Shown: one piece after another, positions 33,596 through 41,098 of the stretch
Layout of the letters: every line of letters begins with the position of its first letter
Numbering within the stretch: position 1 is the first letter of the stretch
Assembly (NCBI GenBank): GCA_964490725.1
Contig: CAZBDU010000017.1
Span: forward strand, 1 to 64,000
Direction: 5' to 3'
Length of the DNA stretch: 64,000 nucleotides
From: CAZBDU01 sp964490725
GTDB lineage: Bacteria > Spirochaetota > Spirochaetia > SZUA-6 > DRHE01
Translations under genes and position numbers: made by a program
Notes under the pieces: generated by a model
What the model was told of the DNA's origin: nothing
The model's database searches: none
The model's input: the letters and a program-made list of their open reading frames with translations, nothing else

Positions 33596-33611
33596 TGCAG
33601 AATCTGTGCCA
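33596..33611 (-). promoter_or_regulatory. Sigma-54 (-24/-12) promoter of the sugar ABC operon
   Basis: On the minus strand TGGCAC (33611-33606), a 5-base gap and CTGCA (33600-33596) match TGGCAC-N5-TTGCA at all but one position, with exact spacing. Predicted transcription starts near 33585, 37 bases before the TIM-barrel gene. The divergent neighbour is a sigma-54 activator. Confidence 0.75.
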
Positions 33612-33722
33612 TAGTGCCTGCCCGACGCGCTTCGGGCAACTCTCTTTCCCGCGTGCAGTTAGGCGCTCGGCGGCACCCGGGCGGACGACCGGAGGCCGCC
33701 GCGAAGCCCTGGAGGTCCACTT

Positions 33723-33753
33723 ATTCCCCACGGGATTCCCCACTTGTGGGGAA
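33723..33753 (+). promoter_or_regulatory. Probable upstream activator site: repeat plus palindrome
   Basis: A perfect 18-bp palindrome TTCCCCAC-TT-GTGGGGAA (33736-33753) is preceded by a further copy of ATTCCCCAC with a 12-base period (33723-33731 and 33735-33743). It lies 110-160 bases upstream of the sigma-54 promoter, the usual position of an NtrC-type enhancer. The two-base centre rules out a good RNA hairpin, which favours a protein-binding site. Confidence 0.6.
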
Positions 33754-33819
33754 AAACCTCCCCTCCCCTGGGCGGATGAGCGCAACCCGCTGCGGGGAGC
33801 CTCGGGGAGCCACCCTCGC

Positions 33820-33848
33820 TTGATGGCCGCCTGGCCAGGGCCTATACT
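33820..33848 (+). promoter_or_regulatory. Sigma-70 promoter of the NtrC-type gene (leaderless)
   Basis: TTGATG (33820-33825) and TATACT (33843-33848) are separated by 17 bases. The predicted transcription start coincides with the GTG at 33856, which has no Shine-Dalgarno at a normal distance, so the mRNA is probably leaderless. Confidence 0.6.
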
Positions 33849-33855
33849 CAGGTCC

Positions 33856-35175
33856 GTGGCTTTTTCCATCCTCATCGTCGACGACGAGCTTGAGGTTTGC
33901 CTTTCGCTAACCGAAATTCTGACCAAACGCGGCTACGACGCTGCGTACGTGGTCGATCCGCTGAAGGCTCTGGACCGTCTGCGGCACACCCCCTGTGATC
34001 TGGCGATCGTCGATATCCGCATGCCCGCCCTGGGCGGAATCGATCTGCTCCGGCAAATAAAGGCTCAGAGCCCGGAAGCCCAGGTGATCGTCATTTCGGG
34101 GCACGCGAACGTTGAAAATGCCGTTCTGGCCATGAAGTACGGCGCCCTGAACCTATACACGAAACCGATCCGATTGCGGGACCTGCTCGAGGAGATCCGG
34201 CAGCTGTCCGACTCCGCGCGTGCCAGGCAGGAAATGGCAGGCGTCACGCAGCTGGTGACGCAGGATCCCCGGATGCAGGAGATTCTCAGCCAGATCGAAA
34301 AGGTCGCTCCCACGGATGCATCCGTCCTTCTCACCGGCGAGAGTGGAACCGGAAAGGACCTTCTTGCCGACACCCTGCACGATCTCAGTCGCCGCAGCGC
34401 CCGCCCGTATCTCAAGATCAACTGCGCCGCGATCCCGGAAAGCCTCCTGGAGAGCGAGATGTTCGGCTACGTGAAGGGGGCGTTCACGGATGCACGAGAA
34501 GACAAGGCGGGCAAGCTGGAGGCCGCAGGCGGGGGCACCGTATTCTTCGACGAAATCGGCGACATGAGCGCCACCGTGCAGGCCAAGATGCTTCGAGTGA
34601 TGCAGGACAAGGAGTTCTCCCGGGTCGGGAGCGCCCAGGTTCTGAAGGTCGATTGCCGGTTCATCGCCGCGACAAACAAGGACCTGGGAGCGATGATCCG
34701 GCAGGGAACGTTCCGCGAGGATCTGTTCTACAGGATGTCGGTGGTGACGCTGCACATTCCTCCGTTGCGGGAACGGAAGGCCGACGTTCTGCTGCTGGCG
34801 GAGCATTTCATCGATGTTTTCTCCAGGGCCTACGGGAAGAACATCCGGCACCTGTCCCCGGAGGTTGCCGAGTTCCTGCCGGAGCACGACTGGCCCGGCA
34901 ACGTCCGGGAGCTCAAGAACTGCATCGAGAGGGCGGTCATATTTGCAGACTCGCAGACGATCCACCTCGACACCATCTCTTTTCAGTACAAGGAGGCCCT
35001 CTCCAGGCGGCCGCGGGAGCCGGAAAGCATCGAGAAGCGCTATCAGGCCAGGGGCAAGGACGTGATCCTGGAAGCCCTGGAAAGGGCTCACGGCGTCAAG
35101 TCCAGGGCCGCCGAGCTCCTCCGGATCGATCGCAAGACGCTCTACAACCGCATGAGAAAACTGGGTCTGAGCTGA
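33856..35175 (+). CDS. NtrC-family sigma-54-dependent response regulator (partner of the ABC-kinase fusion)
   Basis: A 439-residue activator: a receiver (ILIVDDELE, phospho-Asp in LAIVDIRMPALGG, Lys in YTKPIRLRD), a central AAA+ domain with GESGTGKD (near 162), VFFDEIGDM and WPGNVRELKN, and a C-terminal Fis-type helix-turn-helix (AAELLRIDRKTLYNRM). The sigma-54 contact loop reads GAFTDA instead of GAFTGA. The start is the GTG at 33856, placed by the promoter; an ATG at 33823 lies inside the -35 element. The stop overlaps the ATG of the ABC-kinase gene (TGATG), so the two are co-translated. The likely target is the divergent sigma-54 promoter of the sugar ABC operon. Confidence 0.9.
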   Translation: MAFSILIVDDELEVCLSLTEILTKRGYDAAYVVDPLKALDRLRHTPCDLAIVDIRMPALGGIDLLRQIKAQSPEAQVIVISGHANVENAVLAMKYGALNLYTKPIRLRDLLEEIRQLSDSARARQEMAGVTQLVTQDPRMQEILSQIEKVAPTDASVLLTGESGTGKDLLADTLHDLSRRSARPYLKINCAAIPESLLESEMFGYVKGAFTDAREDKAGKLEAAGGGTVFFDEIGDMSATVQAKMLRVMQDKEFSRVGSAQVLKVDCRFIAATNKDLGAMIRQGTFREDLFYRMSVVTLHIPPLRERKADVLLLAEHFIDVFSRAYGKNIRHLSPEVAEFLPEHDWPGNVRELKNCIERAVIFADSQTIHLDTISFQYKEALSRRPREPESIEKRYQARGKDVILEALERAHGVKSRAAELLRIDRKTLYNRMRKLGLS

Positions 35176-36992
35176 TGCCTCCCTCGGCCAGCATTCTCGT
35201 CCAAATGAAGAACATTCACGTCAGCTACGGCTCCGTGAAGGCCTTGAAGGGAGTGTCGTTCGACGTGTATCGGGGGGAGGTTCACGCCCTGGTCGGGGAA
35301 CACAGGGCGGGGAAGTCGTCGCTGGTCAAGCTGCTCTCGGGGGTGGTTCGGCGCAGCCACGGTCAGATTCGTTTCGGTGGAAAGACCTGCGGACCCTTGT
35401 CCCCGCAGAGCGCGATCCGCATGGGGGTAGGGATGGTCTACCAGAATCTCCACGTAGTCCCCACCCTCAGCGCGGTCGAAAACGTGTTCGCCGACAATCC
35501 GATCACCAGGTGGTTCGGGGTGCTGGATCACAGACGCATGCGCGATCTCACCGCCGAGCTGATGCAGCAGCTGGGCGTTGCCATCGACGTAGGTGCGCCG
35601 CTGCACACCCTTACCGCCGGCCAGCAGCACCTGATTGAGTTTGCCAAGGTCGTCCGCATGGACCCACTTCTGCTCGTCCTGGATGAGATATCCAACAATC
35701 TGACGCCGGAGGAGATGAAGAGCATCTACCGCGTGATCCTGGACTACAAGGCCCGGGGCAAGAGCACCATCTACATCTCTCACAACGTCGACGAGATCCT
35801 TCAGCTCGCCGACCGCGTCACCGTTCTGAAGGACGGGCACCGCCGTGGAACCGAGAACATCGGGGACCTGGACCGCCGGAAGCTCTTCTACCTGACCTAC
35901 TCCTTCGCGCTCACCGAAGAAGAGGCGGCCGAGGAGGAAGCCCGCGACTTCTTTCTCCCTGGAAGCACCACCCACGAGGTCGCTCAGAATCTGCCGATCG
36001 GGATGATCGTGCTGGACCGCGAGCACGCGGTTCGCATGTCCAATTTCGCCGCGATGAACCTCTTCGACTTCACGTTGCAGCTGGACGGACAGCCAATAGA
36101 TGCCCTGGTGGAACGTTTGGATCCGGCCGCGAGGGGGCAGGTGCTCGAGGCCATCGAAGATCACCGAAAAGGATCCTGGGATGAGGTCAGCGCCAGCGAC
36201 AAGTTGTTGAGAATAGAGGTGTTTCCCCTGCGCAAGCGCTCGGGTGAGCTCAGGGGCACCGTGCTGCTGCTTCAGGACGTATCTGCGGACAGGTACATCC
36301 GTGACTACCTGATCCAGAGCGAGAAGATGGCCTCCATCGCTCAGGTCGCCGTCGGGGTGGCTCACGAAATCAACAACCCTTTGTTCATCATCCAGAACTA
36401 CGTGGAGCTGTTGAGGGACAAGATCAACGATGAGGACGGAGCGCTCAAGCTCGGTAAGATCGAGAAAGAGCTGATCCGCATCGTCGAAATCATCGGCAGC
36501 CTCCTCTCCTTTTCGAGAACCAATCCGCAGCCCGGCGTCAGAGTCGACCTGGTGCGCGTGGTCGACGAGGTGCTGCTGCTTTTGCAGCACGGCCTCACCA
36601 AGAAGAAGATCCGGGTGGACAGGCAGGTTGCCGATACGGCAGTCGAGGTGGTCGGTGACCAGAACAAGCTGGAGCAGCTGTTCATCAATCTGATCATGAA
36701 CGGAATCGAGGCGTTGCTGGAGGGCGGAACGATCCGGGTAGAGATTCTGCGGGCTCAGGAGTACGCGGAAGTTCACGTTGCGGACAACGGTCATGGGATT
36801 CCCGAGGATATCAGGGAGGAGATCTTCAACCCGTTCTTTACCTCCAAGCTGAACAAGAAGAATACGGGACTCGGGCTGACGATCTGCCGCCATATCGTGG
36901 AGGAGCACAACGGTGCGATCAGCTTCTCCAGCGTCCCCGGTGCAGAAACGGTCTTCTCGGTCCGGCTGCCGCTGAGCGCGGTGAGCCGCTAG
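35175..36992 (+). CDS. Sugar-type ABC ATPase fused to a PAS-histidine kinase
   Basis: A 605-residue fusion not usual in either family. Residues about 5-245 are an ABC ATPase of the ribose/monosaccharide-importer type: Walker A GEHRAGKSS (core residues GxxxxGKS kept), Q-loop VYQNLHVVP, signature LTAGQQHLIEFAKVV, Walker B LLVLDEIS and H-loop YISHNVDEI. An acidic linker (EEEAAEEEARD) leads to a PAS domain (about 270-375). The kinase core has its phospho-acceptor His in VAHEINNPLFII (near 397), NLIMNGIEAL, DNGHGIP, FNPFFTSK and TGLGLTI. No transmembrane segment is present. All motifs for nucleotide binding and for phosphotransfer are intact. It is co-translated with the NtrC-type regulator and divergent from a sugar ABC operon with a sigma-54 promoter. 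I infer that the ABC domain senses a permease or transport state and the kinase signals to the regulator. Confidence 0.9.
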   Translation: MPPSASILVQMKNIHVSYGSVKALKGVSFDVYRGEVHALVGEHRAGKSSLVKLLSGVVRRSHGQIRFGGKTCGPLSPQSAIRMGVGMVYQNLHVVPTLSAVENVFADNPITRWFGVLDHRRMRDLTAELMQQLGVAIDVGAPLHTLTAGQQHLIEFAKVVRMDPLLLVLDEISNNLTPEEMKSIYRVILDYKARGKSTIYISHNVDEILQLADRVTVLKDGHRRGTENIGDLDRRKLFYLTYSFALTEEEAAEEEARDFFLPGSTTHEVAQNLPIGMIVLDREHAVRMSNFAAMNLFDFTLQLDGQPIDALVERLDPAARGQVLEAIEDHRKGSWDEVSASDKLLRIEVFPLRKRSGELRGTVLLLQDVSADRYIRDYLIQSEKMASIAQVAVGVAHEINNPLFIIQNYVELLRDKINDEDGALKLGKIEKELIRIVEIIGSLLSFSRTNPQPGVRVDLVRVVDEVLLLLQHGLTKKKIRVDRQVADTAVEVVGDQNKLEQLFINLIMNGIEALLEGGTIRVEILRAQEYAEVHVADNGHGIPEDIREEIFNPFFTSKLNKKNTGLGLTICRHIVEEHNGAISFSSVPGAETVFSVRLPLSAVSR

Positions 36993-37168
36993 GGGCGATT
37001 TGCCCGCGGCGTAGCCCCCGGCGCCGTTCTGGGCTGTAAAGGCCTGCAACGGGGCCCGCCCGCAAGTGGTCCGGCGGCTCCGGCAGGCTACCGCCCCCTG
37101 AACCGCAGCGTGTCGTGGCCGGCCGCCGGGACGGTGGGGGCACGCCGCGGCGGTGCCGGCGCCTCTTC

Positions 37169-38974
37169 TCAGCCGGGTCCGACTTCTCCGCAGGCGCCGC
37201 GGAGCGCGGAGTCGATCACCTGCGGGGGATACCCGATGAGGGAAAGAAGCTTGATGGCGTTGCGCGACTCCACGATCCCCGGCCGAAGCAGGTAGTCGAA
37301 GGACAGGCCGGATTCGGTGGCATGGTCGGTGAAAAAGTGGACGAAGTAGAGGTTCTGCAGCCGGCGGGCAGTGGTGACGTCGTGGGTGGCCGCCACGGTG
37401 AGCGCGTTCCGCTGTGAGAGATAGTCCAGAATAGCGGCGCAGGCGCTCCCCCGCTCCAGTGAGTTCGTGCCGGCGAGCAGCTCGTCGATGAGCAGCAGCG
37501 CCGGGGTGCCCTCCCCGAGACTCTCGATCATGCGGAAGATCCGCTCCGCCTCCGCATAGTAGAAGCTCTTGCCGTCTTCCAGGATGTCTTTCTTCTCGAT
37601 CGAGGACATCACCAGAAACCTGGCTCCCGCGTAGGCGGAAGCGTAGCAGGCGCCGATGGTCTGAGCGAGGATGGCGTTCACCCCGAGGGTGCGCAGGAAG
37701 GTCGACTTGCCTGCCATGTTCGTTCCCGTGACGATCGCCCCCGGCCTCGCCAGCTCGATCGAATTGGCCACCGGCCATTGCAGAAGCGGGTGGTACAGCC
37801 CCTCGGCGCGCAGGCTCATGGAGGCCCCGAGCTCCGGGGCACCCATCGGCGCGTTGATCGTTTCGGCCCATTCCAGGTGCGAAGCCACCGATTGAATCGC
37901 GTCCAGATATCCCACCGCGCGGTAGATCCGGCGAAGCGGCTCCAGGAGCCGTCGGATGCCGGAGACGAGCCGGCTGTAGGCGATAAGATCCACCAGAAAC
38001 AGGATTCGCATGTAGAGGCTGAACGCCTCGAGGATGTCGGCGCCGGCCGAAGGCGAGCCCGCCGCAGAGCCCGAGAGCAAGGAGCGAAACCACCGCGAGA
38101 GGCCCTCTGTCGCGGCCAGCTGCCGCCGCAAGTCTTCGCGCGCGAATCCGGTGTCCCCGAAGTCCAGGCGGCAGATCCTGCCCGCCCGGCGCAGCATGCG
38201 GAACAGCCCGCTGAGAGGAGGCACAAGAGAGGATACCTGGCGCGATTTTCGATAGTAGATCCACGAGTTCAGCAGAAAGACCGACACGATGGCCGCCAGG
38301 CCAAGGGGCAGTCCCAATAGCAGCGGCGAGAAGAGGAGCACCCCCGCAGCCATGCTCAGGGTCACATATAGAGGAAAGAGGCTGTCCTCTATCAAGACGT
38401 CTGCGGCGAGGATCGCCGCCGGGTCGCGGCCGGGCTGGTCGTCCAGAACGGCGATTTCCCGCAGGAGCGCCATGCGCAGCGCCTCATCGGAGCGGACTCG
38501 CGCGATGAGCTTGCGGCGGCCTTCCCACTCCTCCTGCGGCGGCAGGCAGTGGCGAAGCATCGCATACAGCTCGTTTCTTCCGGCGCAGCTGTAGCAGACA
38601 TCGATCCGGGCCAGAACCTCGTCCATGGCGAGATCGTCCCAGGTGTGATCGTCCACCGCCCGAACCGCCGGCAGCACAAGGGCAAGGGCCTTGAAATAGG
38701 AGCGAGCAGGCTCGTAGGAGACCCGTTCGTCCCGCTGCGGAGGCCGCGCCCAACAGCGCAGGATCCGGCGGCGAATCATCGCGGACCTGGCCCCCCGCCG
38801 CAGGAGCACGAACGCAACGATGGGCACGGCCGCGGAGGCCACTCCCACATAGTAGAGCGGAGCCACGCTGTGTCCCACGGAGGCAAAGACCACGGCCAGG
38901 ACCGCCGCCGCGGCCAGGCACATCCAGCTCAGCACGCGGGTCAGAATGAATCGATCCAGGCCGGAACTCGACAT
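37169..38974 (-). CDS. Membrane-anchored MutS-family ATPase
   Basis: A 601-residue protein with the MutS ATPase domain at the C-terminus: Walker A GTNMAGKSTFLRT near 420, a DILEDGKSFYYAEAERI segment, Walker B LLLIDELLAGTNS and the AATHD element. The N-terminal mismatch-recognition domain of true MutS is absent. Instead there are hydrophobic helices near 15-35, 40-60 and 205-250, then a helical MutS-III-like core. Such membrane MutS-like proteins are known as a separate lineage with unknown function; mismatch repair is unlikely. The ATG at 38974 fits the promoter at 39000-39028. No operon partner is evident. The 176 bases from 36993 to 37168 hold no gene I can support. Confidence 0.8.
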   Translation of the reverse strand: MSSSGLDRFILTRVLSWMCLAAAAVLAVVFASVGHSVAPLYYVGVASAAVPIVAFVLLRRGARSAMIRRRILRCWARPPQRDERVSYEPARSYFKALALVLPAVRAVDDHTWDDLAMDEVLARIDVCYSCAGRNELYAMLRHCLPPQEEWEGRRKLIARVRSDEALRMALLREIAVLDDQPGRDPAAILAADVLIEDSLFPLYVTLSMAAGVLLFSPLLLGLPLGLAAIVSVFLLNSWIYYRKSRQVSSLVPPLSGLFRMLRRAGRICRLDFGDTGFAREDLRRQLAATEGLSRWFRSLLSGSAAGSPSAGADILEAFSLYMRILFLVDLIAYSRLVSGIRRLLEPLRRIYRAVGYLDAIQSVASHLEWAETINAPMGAPELGASMSLRAEGLYHPLLQWPVANSIELARPGAIVTGTNMAGKSTFLRTLGVNAILAQTIGACYASAYAGARFLVMSSIEKKDILEDGKSFYYAEAERIFRMIESLGEGTPALLLIDELLAGTNSLERGSACAAILDYLSQRNALTVAATHDVTTARRLQNLYFVHFFTDHATESGLSFDYLLRPGIVESRNAIKLLSLIGYPPQVIDSALRGACGEVGPG

Positions 38975-38999
38975 GCTCGGCGCCTCGTTCGCTGCCTTC

Positions 39000-39028
39000 A
39001 GGATAGCGACCCGGAAGGCCGTTCGCAA
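39000..39028 (-). promoter_or_regulatory. Sigma-70 promoter of the MutS-like gene
   Basis: On the minus strand TTGCGA (39028-39023) and TATCCT (39005-39000) are separated by 17 bases. The ATG at 38974 lies 26 bases after the -10 element. Confidence 0.45.
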
Positions 39029-39121
39029 GTCGCTCTATGCTGCCGCACCGTCCAGGCCCCTGCGCCGCGCCGCCCGGAGGCCGCGCGCGAGAGCTCGTGC
39101 TGCGGGCGAACCGGCTGCCTG

Positions 39122-39895
39122 CTACGCCGGGGGCGCCGGCTGCCCGGCCACCTGCAGCCTGATCAGCTCTTCGACGGTGACATCCCGCTTGGCCAGGTTG
39201 GCCACCACCTGTCCCCTGAGCATGACCACGAACCGGTCGGCAACGGCGTAGACGTCGTGAAGGTTGTGCGTGACGAAGATGCCGGCGATGTCCTCCTCCT
39301 TGAGCCTTTCGATGAAGCTCAATACCCGCTGCACGCCGGTGACCGCGAGGGCGGTGGTGGGCTCATCGAGGATCACCAGGGAGGCCTCAAAGTACATGGC
39401 GCGGGAGATCGCCACGCCCTGCATCTCTCCACCCGAGCAGAAGCGGACCTCCTGATCCGGAGAGGGGATGTTCAGCTTCAGGTCCCGGCTCAGCTTGTCC
39501 GCCTCCTCCCGCATCTTGGCCTGGTCCAGCATCCTGATGAACCCCAGCCGCCGCACCGGCTCCCGGCCCAGGAAGATGTTGCGCGCCACGCTCATCACTC
39601 CCACCACCGCCCGGTCCTGGTGGACGGTCTCGATGCCCAGCCGGCGGGCCTCCTTGACCGAAGCGATGGTGACTTCCTGTCCTTTCCAGTAGATGTGCCC
39701 TCTGTTCTTGGGAATGACCCCCGAGATGATCTTGATCAGCGTGGACTTGCCGGCGCCGTTGTCGCCGATCAGCCCGACGATCTCCCGCGGGTAGATCTCC
39801 AGATCCACGCTCTTCAGGGCGTGCACCTTGCCGTACCACTTCTCGATGGCCTCGAGCCGGAGAAGCGGCGTCCGCTTCGCTGAATCGTCCTGCAT
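39122..39895 (-). CDS. Sugar ABC transporter ATP-binding protein (single-domain, FrcA-like)
   Basis: A 257-residue ATPase with only one nucleotide-binding domain, as in the fructose-type FrcA proteins. It has Walker A GDNGAGKST (near 40), Q-loop VHQDRAVV, signature CSGGEMQGVAISRA, Walker B LVILDEPTTAL and H-loop FVTHNLHDV. ATG 39895 is preferred because GAGG lies 8 bases before it; ATG 39901 is only 2 bases after the same sequence. It is the last gene of the second sugar ABC operon, 24 bases after the permease stop. Confidence 0.9.
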   Translation of the reverse strand: MQDDSAKRTPLLRLEAIEKWYGKVHALKSVDLEIYPREIVGLIGDNGAGKSTLIKIISGVIPKNRGHIYWKGQEVTIASVKEARRLGIETVHQDRAVVGVMSVARNIFLGREPVRRLGFIRMLDQAKMREEADKLSRDLKLNIPSPDQEVRFCSGGEMQGVAISRAMYFEASLVILDEPTTALAVTGVQRVLSFIERLKEEDIAGIFVTHNLHDVYAVADRFVVMLRGQVVANLAKRDVTVEELIRLQVAGQPAPPA

Positions 39896-39919
39896 CGTCA
39901 TGACCTCGCCACACTCATC

Positions 39920-40924
39920 CTACTTGGGCATCAGGATTCTGTCCCGCAGCTCCACCCGGTACTTGTTGATCAGAATCGCCACCAGCAGGATCAGGCCGTT
40001 GAGGAAGCCGCGCAGGGCCGGGTCGATCAAGGTCATGGTGGTGCCGGCGTCGATGATGCCGAGAAGAAGCACGCCTCCCAGAGCCCCTATCATGGAACCC
40101 TCGCCTCCCCTCAGGCTCACCCCCCCGATGATGGCTCCGGCGAAGGCCAGGAAGATGTCGTCGCCCCCGGCGATGGTGCTGGGGATTGAATCGAGGTAGC
40201 CGATGTACAGCAGCCCCGCCACCCCGGCCAGGACCCCGGCGATGGTGAAGATCCAGAAGTTCATCATGGGAAGGTTGATGCCCAGCATCCGCGCCGCCTC
40301 CGCGTTGCCTCCGATCGCCCGGATGTAGCCTCCGAAGGGCGTCTTTTCGAGGACGAAGTACAGGAGCGCCGTCAGCGCAAGGAGCACCAGAATGGCCGCG
40401 AAGACGCCGAACACCTGCCCTCCTCCCAGCCACACCATCGCGGCGGGCACGTTCGTGATGGCCCCCCGATTGATGTAGAAGGTCAGCCAGTTGTACATAA
40501 GGAAGGTCGAGAGGGTGACCAGAAAGGGGTTGACGTTCACCCTGCCCACGAAAAACCCGTTGACGCTTCCCAGGAGCCCCCCCACCACCAGCATCAGCAC
40601 CACCCCTACCCAGCCCGGAAGGAAGTGAAGCCACTGGACCATGATGGCGCCCACCAGCATCGAGCTCAGGCCCGCGATGTGAGCGATAGAGAGGTCCATG
40701 GCCCCGCTCACCAGCACCAGCGCCTCGGCGAACACCAGGACCCCGATGGGAGAGGCCACGTAGAAGAGGAAATGGATGTTCTTGAGGGTGAAGAAGTTGG
40801 GCACGGAGATCGAAAACACGAGGAAGACGAACACGTTGATGGCCCAGATCAGGTTGTCCACCACCAGGAGCTGAGCCGCCTTGTAGAAACCGCCGCCGCT
40901 GAGACCTCGTGCCCTCATCTCCAT
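39920..40924 (-). CDS. Sugar ABC transporter permease (FrcC/RbsC-like)
   Basis: A 334-residue BPD_transp_2 permease with about nine or ten helices: EALVLVSGAMDLSIAHIAGL near 70, VNPFLVTLSTFLMYNWL near 130 and FAGAIIGGVSLRGGEGSMIG near 270. The ATG at 40924 is chosen for the GGGAG 8 bases upstream, although the frame extends to 40993. It lies between the single-domain ATPase and the binding-protein gene, from which it is separated by 174 bases containing a terminator-like hairpin. Confidence 0.9.
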   Translation of the reverse strand: MEMRARGLSGGGFYKAAQLLVVDNLIWAINVFVFLVFSISVPNFFTLKNIHFLFYVASPIGVLVFAEALVLVSGAMDLSIAHIAGLSSMLVGAIMVQWLHFLPGWVGVVLMLVVGGLLGSVNGFFVGRVNVNPFLVTLSTFLMYNWLTFYINRGAITNVPAAMVWLGGGQVFGVFAAILVLLALTALLYFVLEKTPFGGYIRAIGGNAEAARMLGINLPMMNFWIFTIAGVLAGVAGLLYIGYLDSIPSTIAGGDDIFLAFAGAIIGGVSLRGGEGSMIGALGGVLLLGIIDAGTTMTLIDPALRGFLNGLILLVAILINKYRVELRDRILMPK

Positions 40925-41037
40925 GGTCTTTGCTCCCTCGCGTTGCCCGACCTCTGAATCTCCACTCATTCCATAGATCCCGCGGCGCGCCATCGCTGCG
41001 CTCTATGGCGCTTCGGGCTCCGACCCGATTTCGAAAA

Positions 41038-41066
41038 CCCCACGGGAGCGAGAATCTCCCGCGGGG
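41038..41066 (-). terminator. Attenuator-like hairpin between binding-protein and permease genes
   Basis: CCCC-A-CGGGAG and CTCCCG-C-GGGG form an 11-position stem with one mismatch around a 7-base loop. On the minus strand it is followed by TTTT. It lies 33 bases after the binding-protein stop and 114 bases before the permease start, as expected for partial termination that yields excess binding protein. Confidence 0.6.
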
Positions 41067-41098
41067 TCCTCTGTATTGGGTGCTGCGCCGAGCCGCAG

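Noticed and set aside
35142..38264. A 1040-codon open frame on the minus strand, antisense to the ABC-kinase fusion
   Set aside because: It is the complement of clearly recognised ABC, PAS and kinase motifs, and it runs across two unrelated genes.
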